Part shown: positions 43,586 to 52,167 of the stretch, in pieces | Layout of the letters: each line of letters begins with the position of its first letter | How positions within the stretch are numbered: the stretch's first letter is position 1 | Origin: JAFGBI01 sp964480725 | Lineage (GTDB): Bacteria; Myxococcota_A; Polyangia; Polyangiales; Polyangiaceae | Length of the DNA: 64,000 nucleotides | Reading direction: 5' to 3' | Assembly (NCBI GenBank): GCA_964480725.1 | Contig: CAYZQO010000029.1 | Span: 1 to 64,000, forward strand | The notes under the pieces: generated by a model | The model's database searches: none | Seen by the model: only the letters and a program-made list of their open reading frames with translations | Told to the model about the DNA's origin: nothing | Program-made: the position numbers and the translations under genes

Positions 43586-46500
43586 ATCCCCCTGACCCCA
43601 CGCGCCGACGCCCGAGCCGCGCCGAAGGCGAGGGCTCGCCGGTGCGTGGGGTCCGCGAGGTCACCGAGCCGAGCGCCAACGACCCCGGCCGCCGCCGCTT
43701 CCTGCAGCTGATGGGCGCGTCCGCGGCGCTCGCGGGCGCTGCCGGCTGCCGCTGGGAGCGGGATCACACCCTCACCCCAACCCGCCGCACGGAGGGGGCC
43801 ATCCCCGGGGGTTTCCGGCATTACGCCACCTCGATGGATCTCGAGGGGGCGGCGACGGGGCTCCTCGTCACCAGCTTCGAGGGCCGTCCGATCAAGGTCG
43901 AAGGCAACCCGCTCCACCCCGACAGCGGCGGCGCGACCCGCGCCTTTCACCAGGCGAGCGTGCTCGATCTGTACGACCCCGACCGAAGCCCGCAGCCGAC
44001 CCGACGGATCCCCGACGGCCGGGCACCCGCGACCTTCGAGGACTTCACCGCGGCGCTGGGCGAGGCGTTGACGCGCCTCCGCGCCCGCGGCGGGAGGGGC
44101 CTCGCCGTGCTCTCCGGGCAGCGCTCCTCGCCGAGCCTGCTCGATCTGCGCTCCCGGCTCGCCGCCGCGCTGCCGGGAATGCGCTGGTACCCGTGGGAGC
44201 CCGCGACCCGCGAGGCCGAACGGGAAGGCTCGACGCTCGCCTTCGGCGCGCCGCACCGCGCACTCTATCGCTTCGACGCCGCCGAGGTGATCCTGTGCCT
44301 CGACGCCGACCCGCTCCAGGCCCACCCCGCGGCGCTCACCCACGCGCGGGCCATCCGGCGCGCCCGCTGCCCGGACGGCGGACGGATGGCCCGCGTCTAC
44401 GCGGTCGAGAGCTGCTTCTCCGCCACCGGCGCGCTCGCCGACCATCGGCTCCCGCTCCGCTCCGAACTGATCCTGCCGCTCGCGGCAGCGCTCGACGCCG
44501 TCATCTCCGCCGCCGCCCAGCCCCTGCCCGAGCACGGACCCGCCCAATCGCACCCCGAGGCCAAGTTCCTTGCCGAAGGCGGGATCGCCGATTTCGTGGC
44601 CGCCGTCGCCCGGGAGCTCCTCGAGAACGTCGGGCGGGGCCTGATCCTGGCCGGGCCGCAGCAACCAGCCGCCGTCCACGCGCTCTGCCACCGCCTCGAC
44701 GTGCTCCTCGGCAACGTCGGGAGCACGGTCGACTACGTCGCGGACCGCGTGCCCGACCCCGCCTCGCCCATCGCAGCGCTCCGGGCGCTCGCCGCATCCC
44801 TGGAGGCCGGGGAGGTCGACACCCTGCTGATCCTCGGCTCGAATCCCGTCTACGATGCCCCCGTCGACCTCCGGTTCGAGGCCGCGCTCGCCAGGGCCAA
44901 GCTGAGCGTGCACGCGAGCCTGGCGGAGGAAGAAACCTCCATCCACACCGATTGGCACGTGCCGCTCGCCCACTTCCTCGAGGCGTGGGGCGACGGCACG
45001 GCCTGGGATGGAACCCTCACCCTGGCGCAGCCGCTGATCGCCCCGCTCCACGGGGCGCGCTCCGACCTCGAGCTGCTGGCGTTGCTGCTGGACGACGGCG
45101 TCGTCGAGGGCCGCGCGATCGTACGGCGGACGCACGCCGGGCGGCTCGGCGACGATCGCCGCTGGGCCCGGGCCGTCCAGGACGGCCTCGTTGCCGGTCC
45201 CGACGCCGTCACGCGACCCGCGCTACGTCCCCTCCCCCGCTTCGCGCTCGACGACCGGCAGCGCGGCGGCACCGACGTCGACAACGGCGCGCTCGAGCTC
45301 ACGTTCCTGACAGACCCCCGCGTCTTCGACGGCCGCTTCGCCAACAACGCCTGGCTCCAGGAGCTGCCGGATCCGTTCACCAAGCTAACGTGGGGCAACG
45401 CGGCGCTGATCGCGCCGCGCACCGCCGCTCAGCTCGGCGTCGCCGACGGGAGCCTGATATCGCTCGAGCTCGGCGGGCGCTCCCTGACCCTGCCCGCGAT
45501 CCACGCCCCAGGGCAGGCGCCAGGCTCGGTCCGCGTCGCCCTCGGCTACGGACGGACCCGAGCCGGCGGCGTTGGCGGCGCGCCGGACCGCGGCGTCGCC
45601 CCGGTCGGCGCCAGCGCCTACGCGCTGCGCACGACGGACACGCCATACATCGCTGTCGGACTCACCGTCCGCGCCACCGGAGCCCGGGCAAGACTCGCGT
45701 CGACCCAACACCCGCTCGGGATCGACCGGCTCGGTCGCCGCGCCGAGGCCGAGCGGACGCCGGCCATCGCGCGCGAGGTAACGCTCGCCGGGCTCGCGGA
45801 CCCCACGTACCGGGCGCGCCCAACCCTCCGCCACCCGCCGAGCGGGGACCTCTGGTCCGACCCGGTGCGCCGCGACGGGCGCCGTTGGGGGATGGTGATC
45901 GATCTGTCCGCCTGCATCGGCTGCAGCGCCTGCGTGGTGGCCTGCACCGCGGAGAACAACGTTCCGGTGGTCGGCAGGGAGGAAGTGCGCCGGGGCCGCG
46001 AGATGCACTGGCTCCGCGTCGACCGCTATTTCACCGGCTCCCCGGAGGACCCCGGGGTCGCCTTCCTCCCCGTCGCCTGCCAACACTGCGAGAACGCGCC
46101 CTGCGAGCAGGTCTGCCCGGTGGGGGCGACCCTCCACTCGAGCGAGGGCCTCAACGACATGGTCTACAACCGCTGCATCGGCACCCGATACTGCTCGAAC
46201 GGGTGCCCCTACAAGGTCCGCCGGTACAACTACTTCAACTACAACCTCGACCTCGACGCCCCGTCACAGGGGATCCGGCGCCTCGGCCTCAACCCCGAGG
46301 TGACGGTCCGTTCTCGGGGCGTGATGGAAAAGTGCTCCTTCTGCGTGCAGCGGATCCAGCAGGCCAAGATCGAAGCCCGCAACGCGCGCCGGCCCCTGCG
46401 CGACGGGGAGATCGTCACGGCGTGCGAGCAGGCCTGCCCGACGCAGGCGATCGTCTTCGGGGACCTCGGCGACCCCGAGAGCCGGGTTGCCGCAGCGGGT

Positions 46501-46659
46501 CGGAGCCGGCGTGCCTACGAGCTGCTGGGCGAGCTCGGCGTTCGCCCGCGCGTGACCTACCTCGCCCGCGCGCGCAACCCCCACCCCGATCTCGACCCGA
46601 CGGCGAGGGGCGGCGACCAGGCTCCCGCGCCAGCACGCCAGCCACCGGAGCACGGCTAG
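43573..46659 (+). CDS. actB: alternative complex III subunit ActB, molybdopterin-oxidoreductase-like/Fe-S fusion
   Basis: 1028 residues. Twin-arginine signal GRRRFLQLMGASAALAG followed by Cys59, so possibly Tat-exported and lipidated. The first part (about 70-700) resembles molybdopterin oxidoreductases (MDLEGAATGLLVTSFEGRPI, VEGNPLHPDSGGAT) but lacks the N-terminal Fe-S Cys motif; ActB is known to lack the Mo cofactor. The C-terminal part (about 770-970) has ferredoxin-type clusters: CIGCSACVVAC, CQHCENAPCEQVCPVG, CIGTRYCSNGCPY, CSFC and CEQACP, fitting one 3Fe-4S and three 4Fe-4S. Mixed periplasmic electron-transfer subunit. Confidence 0.93.
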   Translation: MSPVDPPDPTRRRPSRAEGEGSPVRGVREVTEPSANDPGRRRFLQLMGASAALAGAAGCRWERDHTLTPTRRTEGAIPGGFRHYATSMDLEGAATGLLVTSFEGRPIKVEGNPLHPDSGGATRAFHQASVLDLYDPDRSPQPTRRIPDGRAPATFEDFTAALGEALTRLRARGGRGLAVLSGQRSSPSLLDLRSRLAAALPGMRWYPWEPATREAEREGSTLAFGAPHRALYRFDAAEVILCLDADPLQAHPAALTHARAIRRARCPDGGRMARVYAVESCFSATGALADHRLPLRSELILPLAAALDAVISAAAQPLPEHGPAQSHPEAKFLAEGGIADFVAAVARELLENVGRGLILAGPQQPAAVHALCHRLDVLLGNVGSTVDYVADRVPDPASPIAALRALAASLEAGEVDTLLILGSNPVYDAPVDLRFEAALARAKLSVHASLAEEETSIHTDWHVPLAHFLEAWGDGTAWDGTLTLAQPLIAPLHGARSDLELLALLLDDGVVEGRAIVRRTHAGRLGDDRRWARAVQDGLVAGPDAVTRPALRPLPRFALDDRQRGGTDVDNGALELTFLTDPRVFDGRFANNAWLQELPDPFTKLTWGNAALIAPRTAAQLGVADGSLISLELGGRSLTLPAIHAPGQAPGSVRVALGYGRTRAGGVGGAPDRGVAPVGASAYALRTTDTPYIAVGLTVRATGARARLASTQHPLGIDRLGRRAEAERTPAIAREVTLAGLADPTYRARPTLRHPPSGDLWSDPVRRDGRRWGMVIDLSACIGCSACVVACTAENNVPVVGREEVRRGREMHWLRVDRYFTGSPEDPGVAFLPVACQHCENAPCEQVCPVGATLHSSEGLNDMVYNRCIGTRYCSNGCPYKVRRYNYFNYNLDLDAPSQGIRRLGLNPEVTVRSRGVMEKCSFCVQRIQQAKIEARNARRPLRDGEIVTACEQACPTQAIVFGDLGDPESRVAAAGRSRRAYELLGELGVRPRVTYLARARNPHPDLDPTARGGDQAPAPARQPPEHG

Positions 46660-46662
46660 CTC

Positions 46663-48033
46663 ATGACGCTCGTCGCGACCGGCCCGGGCGAGGTGCCCCA
46701 CGACGAAGACGAAGCCTGCGCCGCGGTCACCGAGGCCGTGTGCCGGGTCGCCGAGGCGCGCCCCCCGCTCGGCTGGACCATCGCGTTCGGCGTCTCGGCG
46801 ACCCTGCTGCTTGCCTTCCTGGTGAACCTGGGGCTGGTCGCCTGGTTCGGCGTGGGACTGCTGGGCACTTCGCACCCCGTCGCCTGGGGGCTGCCGATCG
46901 TGAACTTCGTCTTCTGGATCGGCATCGGCCACGCCGGGACGTTGATCAGCGCGATCCTGCTCCTCTTGCGCCAGGGGTGGCGGACGTCCATCAACCGCTT
47001 CGCCGAGGCGATGACCGTGATCGCCGTCGTCTGCGCCGCCATCTTCCCGGGGATCCACCTCGGCCGCCCCTGGCTTGCCTACTGGATGCTCCCGTACCCG
47101 AACCAGATGGGGATGTGGCCACAGTTTCGCAGCCCCCTCGAGTGGGACATCTTCGCGGTCGGCACCTACTTCGTCGTGAGCCTCCTCTTCTGGTACCTGG
47201 GCATGATCCCGGATCTGGCAACCCTGCGCGATCGCGCCTCCGGCGCCGGGCGCCGCGCGGCCTTCGGGATCGCCGCGATGGGTTGGCGGGGGTCCTCGCG
47301 ACAGTGGCGCCGCCACGAGCGCGCGTACTTCTTGCTGGCGGCGCTCGCCACCCCGCTCGTGCTGAGCGTGCACTCGGTGGTGTCCTTCGATTTCGCCGTG
47401 ACGCAGCTGCCCGGCTGGCACTCGACCCTCTTCCCCCCGTACTTCGTCACCGGCGCCGTCTTCGGCGGGTTCGCCATGGTGGTGACGCTGGCGGTCCCTG
47501 CGCGTCAGTTCCTCGGCCTGGAGCGCCTGATCGAGATCCGGCACCTCGAGCACATGAACAAGATCGTCCTCGCCACGTCGATGATGGTCGCCTACTCCTA
47601 CGGGATGGAGGCCTTCGTCGCCTGGTACGGCGGGCAGGGCCACGATCGGTTCGCGCTCCTGAACCGCGCCTTTGGCCCCTACGCCTGGGCGTACTGGACG
47701 ATGGTGCTCTGCAACGTCGCGGCGCCGCACGTCTTCTGGTTCAGAACGGCCCGCACCAACGTCTGGGTTTCCCTCGCGGTGGGGGTGCTGGTCAGCATCG
47801 GCATGTGGTTGGAGCGCTTCGTGATCGTCTGCGTCTCCCTCACGCGCGATTTCCTCCCGTCGAGCTGGGGGGTCTTCCGGCCCACCGCCCACGACGTCCT
47901 CATGCTCGCCGGCAGCTTCGGCCTCTTCTTCACCCTCTTTCTCCTCTTCTGCCGCTACCTGCCCACGGTGGCCATGGCCGAGGTGAAGGCGAAGCACCAT
48001 GACGCCCTTCCCACGGAGGCCAGCGAGTCATGA
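46663..48033 (+). CDS. actC: alternative complex III subunit ActC (NrfD/PsrC-like quinol-binding membrane protein)
   Basis: 456 residues, about ten transmembrane segments (for example GWTIAFGVSATLLLAFLVNL, LPIVNFVFWIGIGHAGTLIS, IAVVCAAIFPGIHLGRPW). Signatures of ActC/ActF-type NrfD proteins: FWIGIGHAGTLISAIL and HLGRPW. Starts ATG at 46663, three bases after the actB stop. It shares an ATGA overlap with actDE. Expected to bind menaquinol or ubiquinol on the periplasmic side. Confidence 0.93.
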   Translation: MTLVATGPGEVPHDEDEACAAVTEAVCRVAEARPPLGWTIAFGVSATLLLAFLVNLGLVAWFGVGLLGTSHPVAWGLPIVNFVFWIGIGHAGTLISAILLLLRQGWRTSINRFAEAMTVIAVVCAAIFPGIHLGRPWLAYWMLPYPNQMGMWPQFRSPLEWDIFAVGTYFVVSLLFWYLGMIPDLATLRDRASGAGRRAAFGIAAMGWRGSSRQWRRHERAYFLLAALATPLVLSVHSVVSFDFAVTQLPGWHSTLFPPYFVTGAVFGGFAMVVTLAVPARQFLGLERLIEIRHLEHMNKIVLATSMMVAYSYGMEAFVAWYGGQGHDRFALLNRAFGPYAWAYWTMVLCNVAAPHVFWFRTARTNVWVSLAVGVLVSIGMWLERFVIVCVSLTRDFLPSSWGVFRPTAHDVLMLAGSFGLFFTLFLLFCRYLPTVAMAEVKAKHHDALPTEASES

Positions 48034-49268
48034 CGGCCCCGTCCGCAACCCAGGGCCGTGCGCGGGCCCCGGCGGCGCCCCCAACGCACGGGCTCCTCGC
48101 CGAGTTCGAAACCCCGGAGGCGCTGGTCGCAGCGGCGGCGCGCCTGCGCGAGGCCGGCTTCCAGCGGTGGGAGGCCTACACGCCGTTCCCCGTGCTCGGC
48201 CTCGACGCCACGGTGACACCGAGGGAGTCTCCCCTACCCTGGATCGTGCTCGGGGCGTGCGGGGTGGGGGGGGCCGCGGGCCTCACCCTGCAGTACCTCA
48301 CCAACACCGTCGACTGGCCCTGGCTCGTCAGCGGGAAACCGCTCTGGAGCCTCCCGGCCCACGTCCCCATCGCCTTCGAGCTGGCCATCCTCTTCGGCGC
48401 GCTGGCGGCGTTCGCGGGCGTATGGGCTCGCGATGAATTCCCGCGCCTCGCGCACCCGCTCGACCGGCACGCCCGCTTCACACGCGCGACGAACGACCGC
48501 TTCTTCCTGCTGATCGAGGCCGACGACCCGGGGCCGGACGCAGTGCGAGCGCGCGCCTTGCTGGACGAGAGCCGAGCCGTCGCCATCGAGGCGGTGGCGG
48601 GAGAGCCGGCAGCGAAAGCGCGCCTGCCGCGGGGTCTGCTCCGCGCCGTGGTCGTGCTCGGCGTCGCGGCGGTCGTATCGCTGGGCCTCGTGGTGCAGGC
48701 GCGAGTGACGAAGGGACGGCGACCCCGGCTGCACCTCGTGAAGGACATGGACTTCCAGCCCGTAGTGAAGGCCGACCGGGCGTCCCCCTTCTTCGCCGAT
48801 GGGCGCGGCTCGCGCGCCGCGCTGCCGGGCACGGTTGCCCGCGAGCAGCGGCTCGACGAGCACCTCATGCTGGGAGTCACCGACGGCGCCCCGAGCCACA
48901 CCTTCCCGCGCGAGGTGGCCACGGACCGCGCGGCCATGACGGACGGTCAGCGGAGTTTCGAGGTCTACTGCGCGCCTTGCCACGGCCTAGTCGGCGACGG
49001 CGACGGCATGGTCGCTCGACGCGCCGAGGCGCTGGCGCAGGGGGTATGGGTCCCCCCCACCGACCTGACCCTGGCCTACGTCCGTGCGCAACCGGTGGGG
49101 CAGCTCTTCGCCACCGTCTCAAACGGAGTCCGGACCATGCCCGCCTACGGTCAGCTCATCCCCCCGGAGGAGCGCTGGTGGAGCCTCCTGTACCTCCGCG
49201 CGCTGCAGCGGCGGTCGGCGGCCTCGCTCGCGGACGTGCCCGCCGCCCAGCAACGGGCTCTCGAGTAA
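48030..49268 (+). CDS. fused alternative complex III subunits ActD-ActE
   Basis: 412 residues. The N-terminal part (about 18-190) is ActD (DUF3341): LLAEFETPEALVAAAARLRE, TPFPVLGLDA, and two membrane segments (WIVLGACGVGGAAGLTLQYL; VPIAFELAILFGALAAFAGV), then ATNDRFFLLIEADD. Membrane segment LLRAVVVLGVAAVVSLGLVV (about 203-222) starts the ActE part: VKDMDFQPVVKAD, VAREQ, CAPCHGLVGDGDGM (heme, Cys314-Cys317-His318) and VRTMPAYGQ with the axial Met. In many bacteria ActD and ActE are separate. No stop or start codon interrupts the junction, so a true fusion. ATGA overlap with actC. Confidence 0.9.
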   Translation: MTAPSATQGRARAPAAPPTHGLLAEFETPEALVAAAARLREAGFQRWEAYTPFPVLGLDATVTPRESPLPWIVLGACGVGGAAGLTLQYLTNTVDWPWLVSGKPLWSLPAHVPIAFELAILFGALAAFAGVWARDEFPRLAHPLDRHARFTRATNDRFFLLIEADDPGPDAVRARALLDESRAVAIEAVAGEPAAKARLPRGLLRAVVVLGVAAVVSLGLVVQARVTKGRRPRLHLVKDMDFQPVVKADRASPFFADGRGSRAALPGTVAREQRLDEHLMLGVTDGAPSHTFPREVATDRAAMTDGQRSFEVYCAPCHGLVGDGDGMVARRAEALAQGVWVPPTDLTLAYVRAQPVGQLFATVSNGVRTMPAYGQLIPPEERWWSLLYLRALQRRSAASLADVPAAQQRALE

Positions 49269-49280
49269 GGAACGGCAGCC

Positions 49281-50528
49281 GTGACCGTGACCCCCCTTCC
49301 GATGGCGGGCGAGCCTGGCGGCGACGAGCCCGACGGCGCCGTGCGCCTCGGCGACCTCAGCCCTCGCGTGGAGCGCGCCACCGCTGCCACCGGAGCCGGG
49401 TTGCTCCTCGCCAGCGTCGCGCTGGGCGTGGCGGAGGGCGACAGCCTCCACCGGCTCTCCTCCTCCTACCTGGTGGCGTTCCTGCTCGTGCTGAGCTTGG
49501 GGCTGGGCGCACTCTTCTGGGTAACGCTGCAACACCTCGTCGGCGCCCGTCGGAGCGTCGCGGTCCGCCGCCTCGGCGAGCTCCTGGCCTCGTCGATGCC
49601 AACGCTGGCGGTACTCTCGCTTCCGATCGTGGTGCCGGCGCTGCTCGGCTCCGCCCAGCTCTTCCCCTGGCTGGAGGGCGCCGGGACGGAGCCGCAGCCC
49701 GGGAACGCGGCGGGACGCCCGTACCTGACCCGGGGTTTCTTCGGCGCCCGGTGGGCGCTCTACTTCGGCTTCTGGATCGCCGTCGGGAGCTGGATGCTCC
49801 GCCGTTCCGTCGCTCAGGACGACGCGGGCGACCTCGCTCCGCTCCGCCGCGTGCGCGAACTGAGCCCGCTCGTGATGATCGGGATCGCGCTGACCGTGAC
49901 CTTCGCGTCCGTCGACTACGTGATGTCCCTCGACCCGACCTGGCACTCCGCCCTCTTCGGCGTCTACTTCCTCTCCGGCTGCGTGACCGCGGCGGTCGCG
50001 GCGATGGTGCTGATGGTCGCGTTCCTCCACCAGCACGGGCGCCTCCTGCGCACCGTCACCACGCCCCACCTCCACGATCTGGGACGGACCCTGTTCGTCT
50101 GTGCCCTATCCTGGGCGTACCTGGCGTTCTCCCAGTTCTTGCTGATCTGGTACGCCGCCGTCCCTGAGGAGATGGCACATTACGCCGTGCGAGCCCGCGG
50201 CGGTTGGCTCGGCGTCGCGGTCGGGCTCATCCTTGGCCATTTCCTGCTCCCCTTTCTCGGCTTGCTCACGGGCCGCGCGAAGCGCCACGGCCGGGCGCTC
50301 TCCTTCTGGGCAGGATGGCTCCTCACCATGCACCTCGTCGACCTGCACTTCGTCGTGACGCCAGCGCTCGACCCCACCGCGGTTCCTTGGCACCCGCTCG
50401 ACGCCACGTGCTCCCTCGGCCTGCTGGCGCTCCTCGCCGCCGACGTCACGCGTCGGGCCCGGCACTGTGACCTCACACCGGCGCGCGCCCCCCGGCGCTC
50501 CACCGAGAGGGCGCGCGAGATCCCCTGA
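49281..50528 (+). CDS. actF: alternative complex III subunit ActF (NrfD-like)
   Basis: 415 residues, about ten membrane helices. Paralogue of ActC: YLVAFLLVLSLGLGALFWVT, LQHLVGARRSVAVRR, VTFASVDYVMSLDPTWHSAL, FGVYFLSGCVTAAVA and LIWYAAVPEEM. The WHSxLFGVYF and YxxSLDPxW patterns are typical of ActF. GTG start at 49281, 12 bp after actDE. The C-terminus is Arg/Pro-rich. Confidence 0.92.
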   Translation: MTVTPLPMAGEPGGDEPDGAVRLGDLSPRVERATAATGAGLLLASVALGVAEGDSLHRLSSSYLVAFLLVLSLGLGALFWVTLQHLVGARRSVAVRRLGELLASSMPTLAVLSLPIVVPALLGSAQLFPWLEGAGTEPQPGNAAGRPYLTRGFFGARWALYFGFWIAVGSWMLRRSVAQDDAGDLAPLRRVRELSPLVMIGIALTVTFASVDYVMSLDPTWHSALFGVYFLSGCVTAAVAAMVLMVAFLHQHGRLLRTVTTPHLHDLGRTLFVCALSWAYLAFSQFLLIWYAAVPEEMAHYAVRARGGWLGVAVGLILGHFLLPFLGLLTGRAKRHGRALSFWAGWLLTMHLVDLHFVVTPALDPTAVPWHPLDATCSLGLLALLAADVTRRARHCDLTPARAPRRSTERAREIP

Positions 50529-50537
50529 GGAGCGACC

Positions 50538-50942
50538 ATGACGACCGGAGCCGAAAGACCGCACGTGGGCGCCGCCGCCACCTTGGCGGCGATCGTGGGG
50601 CTCGCCCTGGTCGGCACCCTCAGCACCGTGACGGTCCTGGTTCAAATCGCCACCGAACGGGAGGTGACGCGAAAGGGCGGCGAGGTGAGCACCCGCGCCC
50701 ACCTCGACCTCGAGAACGCCCAGCGCGCCGAACTCGAGGAGGAAACGCAGTGGGTGGACCGGCAGGCGGGGGTCCTGTCCATCCCGATTGACCGCGCCAT
50801 GGAGCTGGTGGTCGAGCAGCTAGCGCGTGCTCCGGCGAGCGCGTCCCCCGAGCCCCCCGGATCGCTCCCGACGCCGGCTGCACCGCCGCCCTCCCCCTCG
50901 ACCCCACTCCCACCTCGCACCTCGATCGATGCGCCGCGCTGA
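50538..50942 (+). CDS. small membrane-anchored protein of the ActABCDEF cluster
   Basis: 134 residues. One membrane segment (LAAIVGLALVGTLSTVTVLV) followed by a helical stretch and the motif VDRQAGVLSIPIDRAMELVV, which I recall from short proteins that accompany these operons (VDRxxGxxxIPIDRAMxL). Pro-rich C-terminus. GAGGAG upstream of the ATG. Precise role unknown; assembly or stability of the complex is a guess. Confidence 0.7.
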   Translation: MTTGAERPHVGAAATLAAIVGLALVGTLSTVTVLVQIATEREVTRKGGEVSTRAHLDLENAQRAELEEETQWVDRQAGVLSIPIDRAMELVVEQLARAPASASPEPPGSLPTPAAPPPSPSTPLPPRTSIDAPR

Positions 50943-50999
50943 GCTCCCCGGATCGGTGACACTCCGGCCGCCCCCACCACCGCGGAGGAGGCCGTTCCG

Positions 51000-52028
51000 A
51001 TGATCCTCGTCGCGGCCGCCGCGATCGAGCTCGCGGGGACGCCCGCGGCTTGCGCGAGCACGGCCCCACGCACGCTGCCCGTCGTGCCAGCGTCCCCCTC
51101 GTTCTGGGTGCCGACCGCGAGCTCGACCGCGGCGGCGCACTTCGACGGGCTCTTCACGATGCTGCTGGTCGTCGCCGCCGCGACGGCCGTCGGCACACTG
51201 GCCGCGATGGTCATGGTCACGGTCCGTCGGGGCCTGCCGCGAGGTCCAGTCCCCCCGACGTCCGGGCCCGCCACACGCCGCCTGACACGCGCGTTGACGT
51301 GGACCGTCCTACCCCTGGGTCTGGTCGCCGCGCTCCTCGCCGGCGGGGTCGCCGGGTACCTCGACCTCCGGATCGCCCCGTCGGACGCGATCGAAATCCG
51401 CGTCGACGCCCGGCGGTACGCCTGGTGCTTCACCTACCCGAATGGCATCTCCGACGGCACCCTGCACGTCCCCATCGACACGCCGGTACGCCTCGTCCTG
51501 AGCTCCGAGGACGCAACCCACAGCCTGCACCTCCCCGACTTCCGCACCAAGGTGGACGCGGTGCCGGGCCGAGAAACCGAGCTGTGGTTCGAGGCGACTC
51601 GGGTCGGGCAATTCCCGGCCTTCTGCGCCGAGCACTGCGGCCCCGGCCACGCAGACATGCACGCGACGGTCGTCGTGCACGAGCCCGACGGCTACGAAAA
51701 GTGGCTGGAGACACGCGAGCAGGAGAGCATGCCGAAGGATCCGGTGGAGCTCGGCGCGGAGCTCTATCGGAAGCACGCCTGCGCCACCTGCCACTCGACC
51801 GATGGACGCTCGCTGGTGGGGCCGACGCTCCGGGGGCTCTTCGGCCGCGAGGTCTTGCTGACGGACGGCACCCGCCTGTGGGCCAACGAGGGATACCTCA
51901 TCGAGTCGGTCCTGCAGCCGCAGGCGAAGATCGTGAAGGGTTACGCCCCCGCCATGCCGACCTACCAGGGGAGGATCGACGGCGCCGAAACCGCGGGCCT
52001 GGTCGAGTACATGAAGACGCTGCGGTGA
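51000..52028 (+). CDS. cytochrome c oxidase subunit II fused to cytochrome c (caa3 type)
   Basis: 342 residues. Signal-like N-terminus (ending near ACA), two membrane segments (FTMLLVVAAATAVGTLAAMV; LPLGLVAALLAGGVAGYLDL), then the Cu-A domain: HSLHLPDF and the full ligand set CAEHCGPGHADM (Cys209, Glu211, Cys213, His217, Met220). A C-terminal class I cytochrome c follows: CATCH (261-265) and axial Met319 (AMPTY). GGAGGAGG precedes the ATG. It directly follows the alternative complex III genes, but no subunit I or III gene follows it; a kinase gene comes next. Confidence 0.92.
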   Translation: MILVAAAAIELAGTPAACASTAPRTLPVVPASPSFWVPTASSTAAAHFDGLFTMLLVVAAATAVGTLAAMVMVTVRRGLPRGPVPPTSGPATRRLTRALTWTVLPLGLVAALLAGGVAGYLDLRIAPSDAIEIRVDARRYAWCFTYPNGISDGTLHVPIDTPVRLVLSSEDATHSLHLPDFRTKVDAVPGRETELWFEATRVGQFPAFCAEHCGPGHADMHATVVVHEPDGYEKWLETREQESMPKDPVELGAELYRKHACATCHSTDGRSLVGPTLRGLFGREVLLTDGTRLWANEGYLIESVLQPQAKIVKGYAPAMPTYQGRIDGAETAGLVEYMKTLR

Positions 52029-52167
52029 ACGCCCGGTGCGGTCGCGCGACGCGCGTTGACCGCGCCGGCGCCCGGGGCACGCCGCCGGATCCGGCCGGCA
52101 AACCGCCGCGGGCGGCGCGTGCCGCGCGCGCAGCGTGCGTTCGCGCTATCCTGAGGCCAATCGCCCC

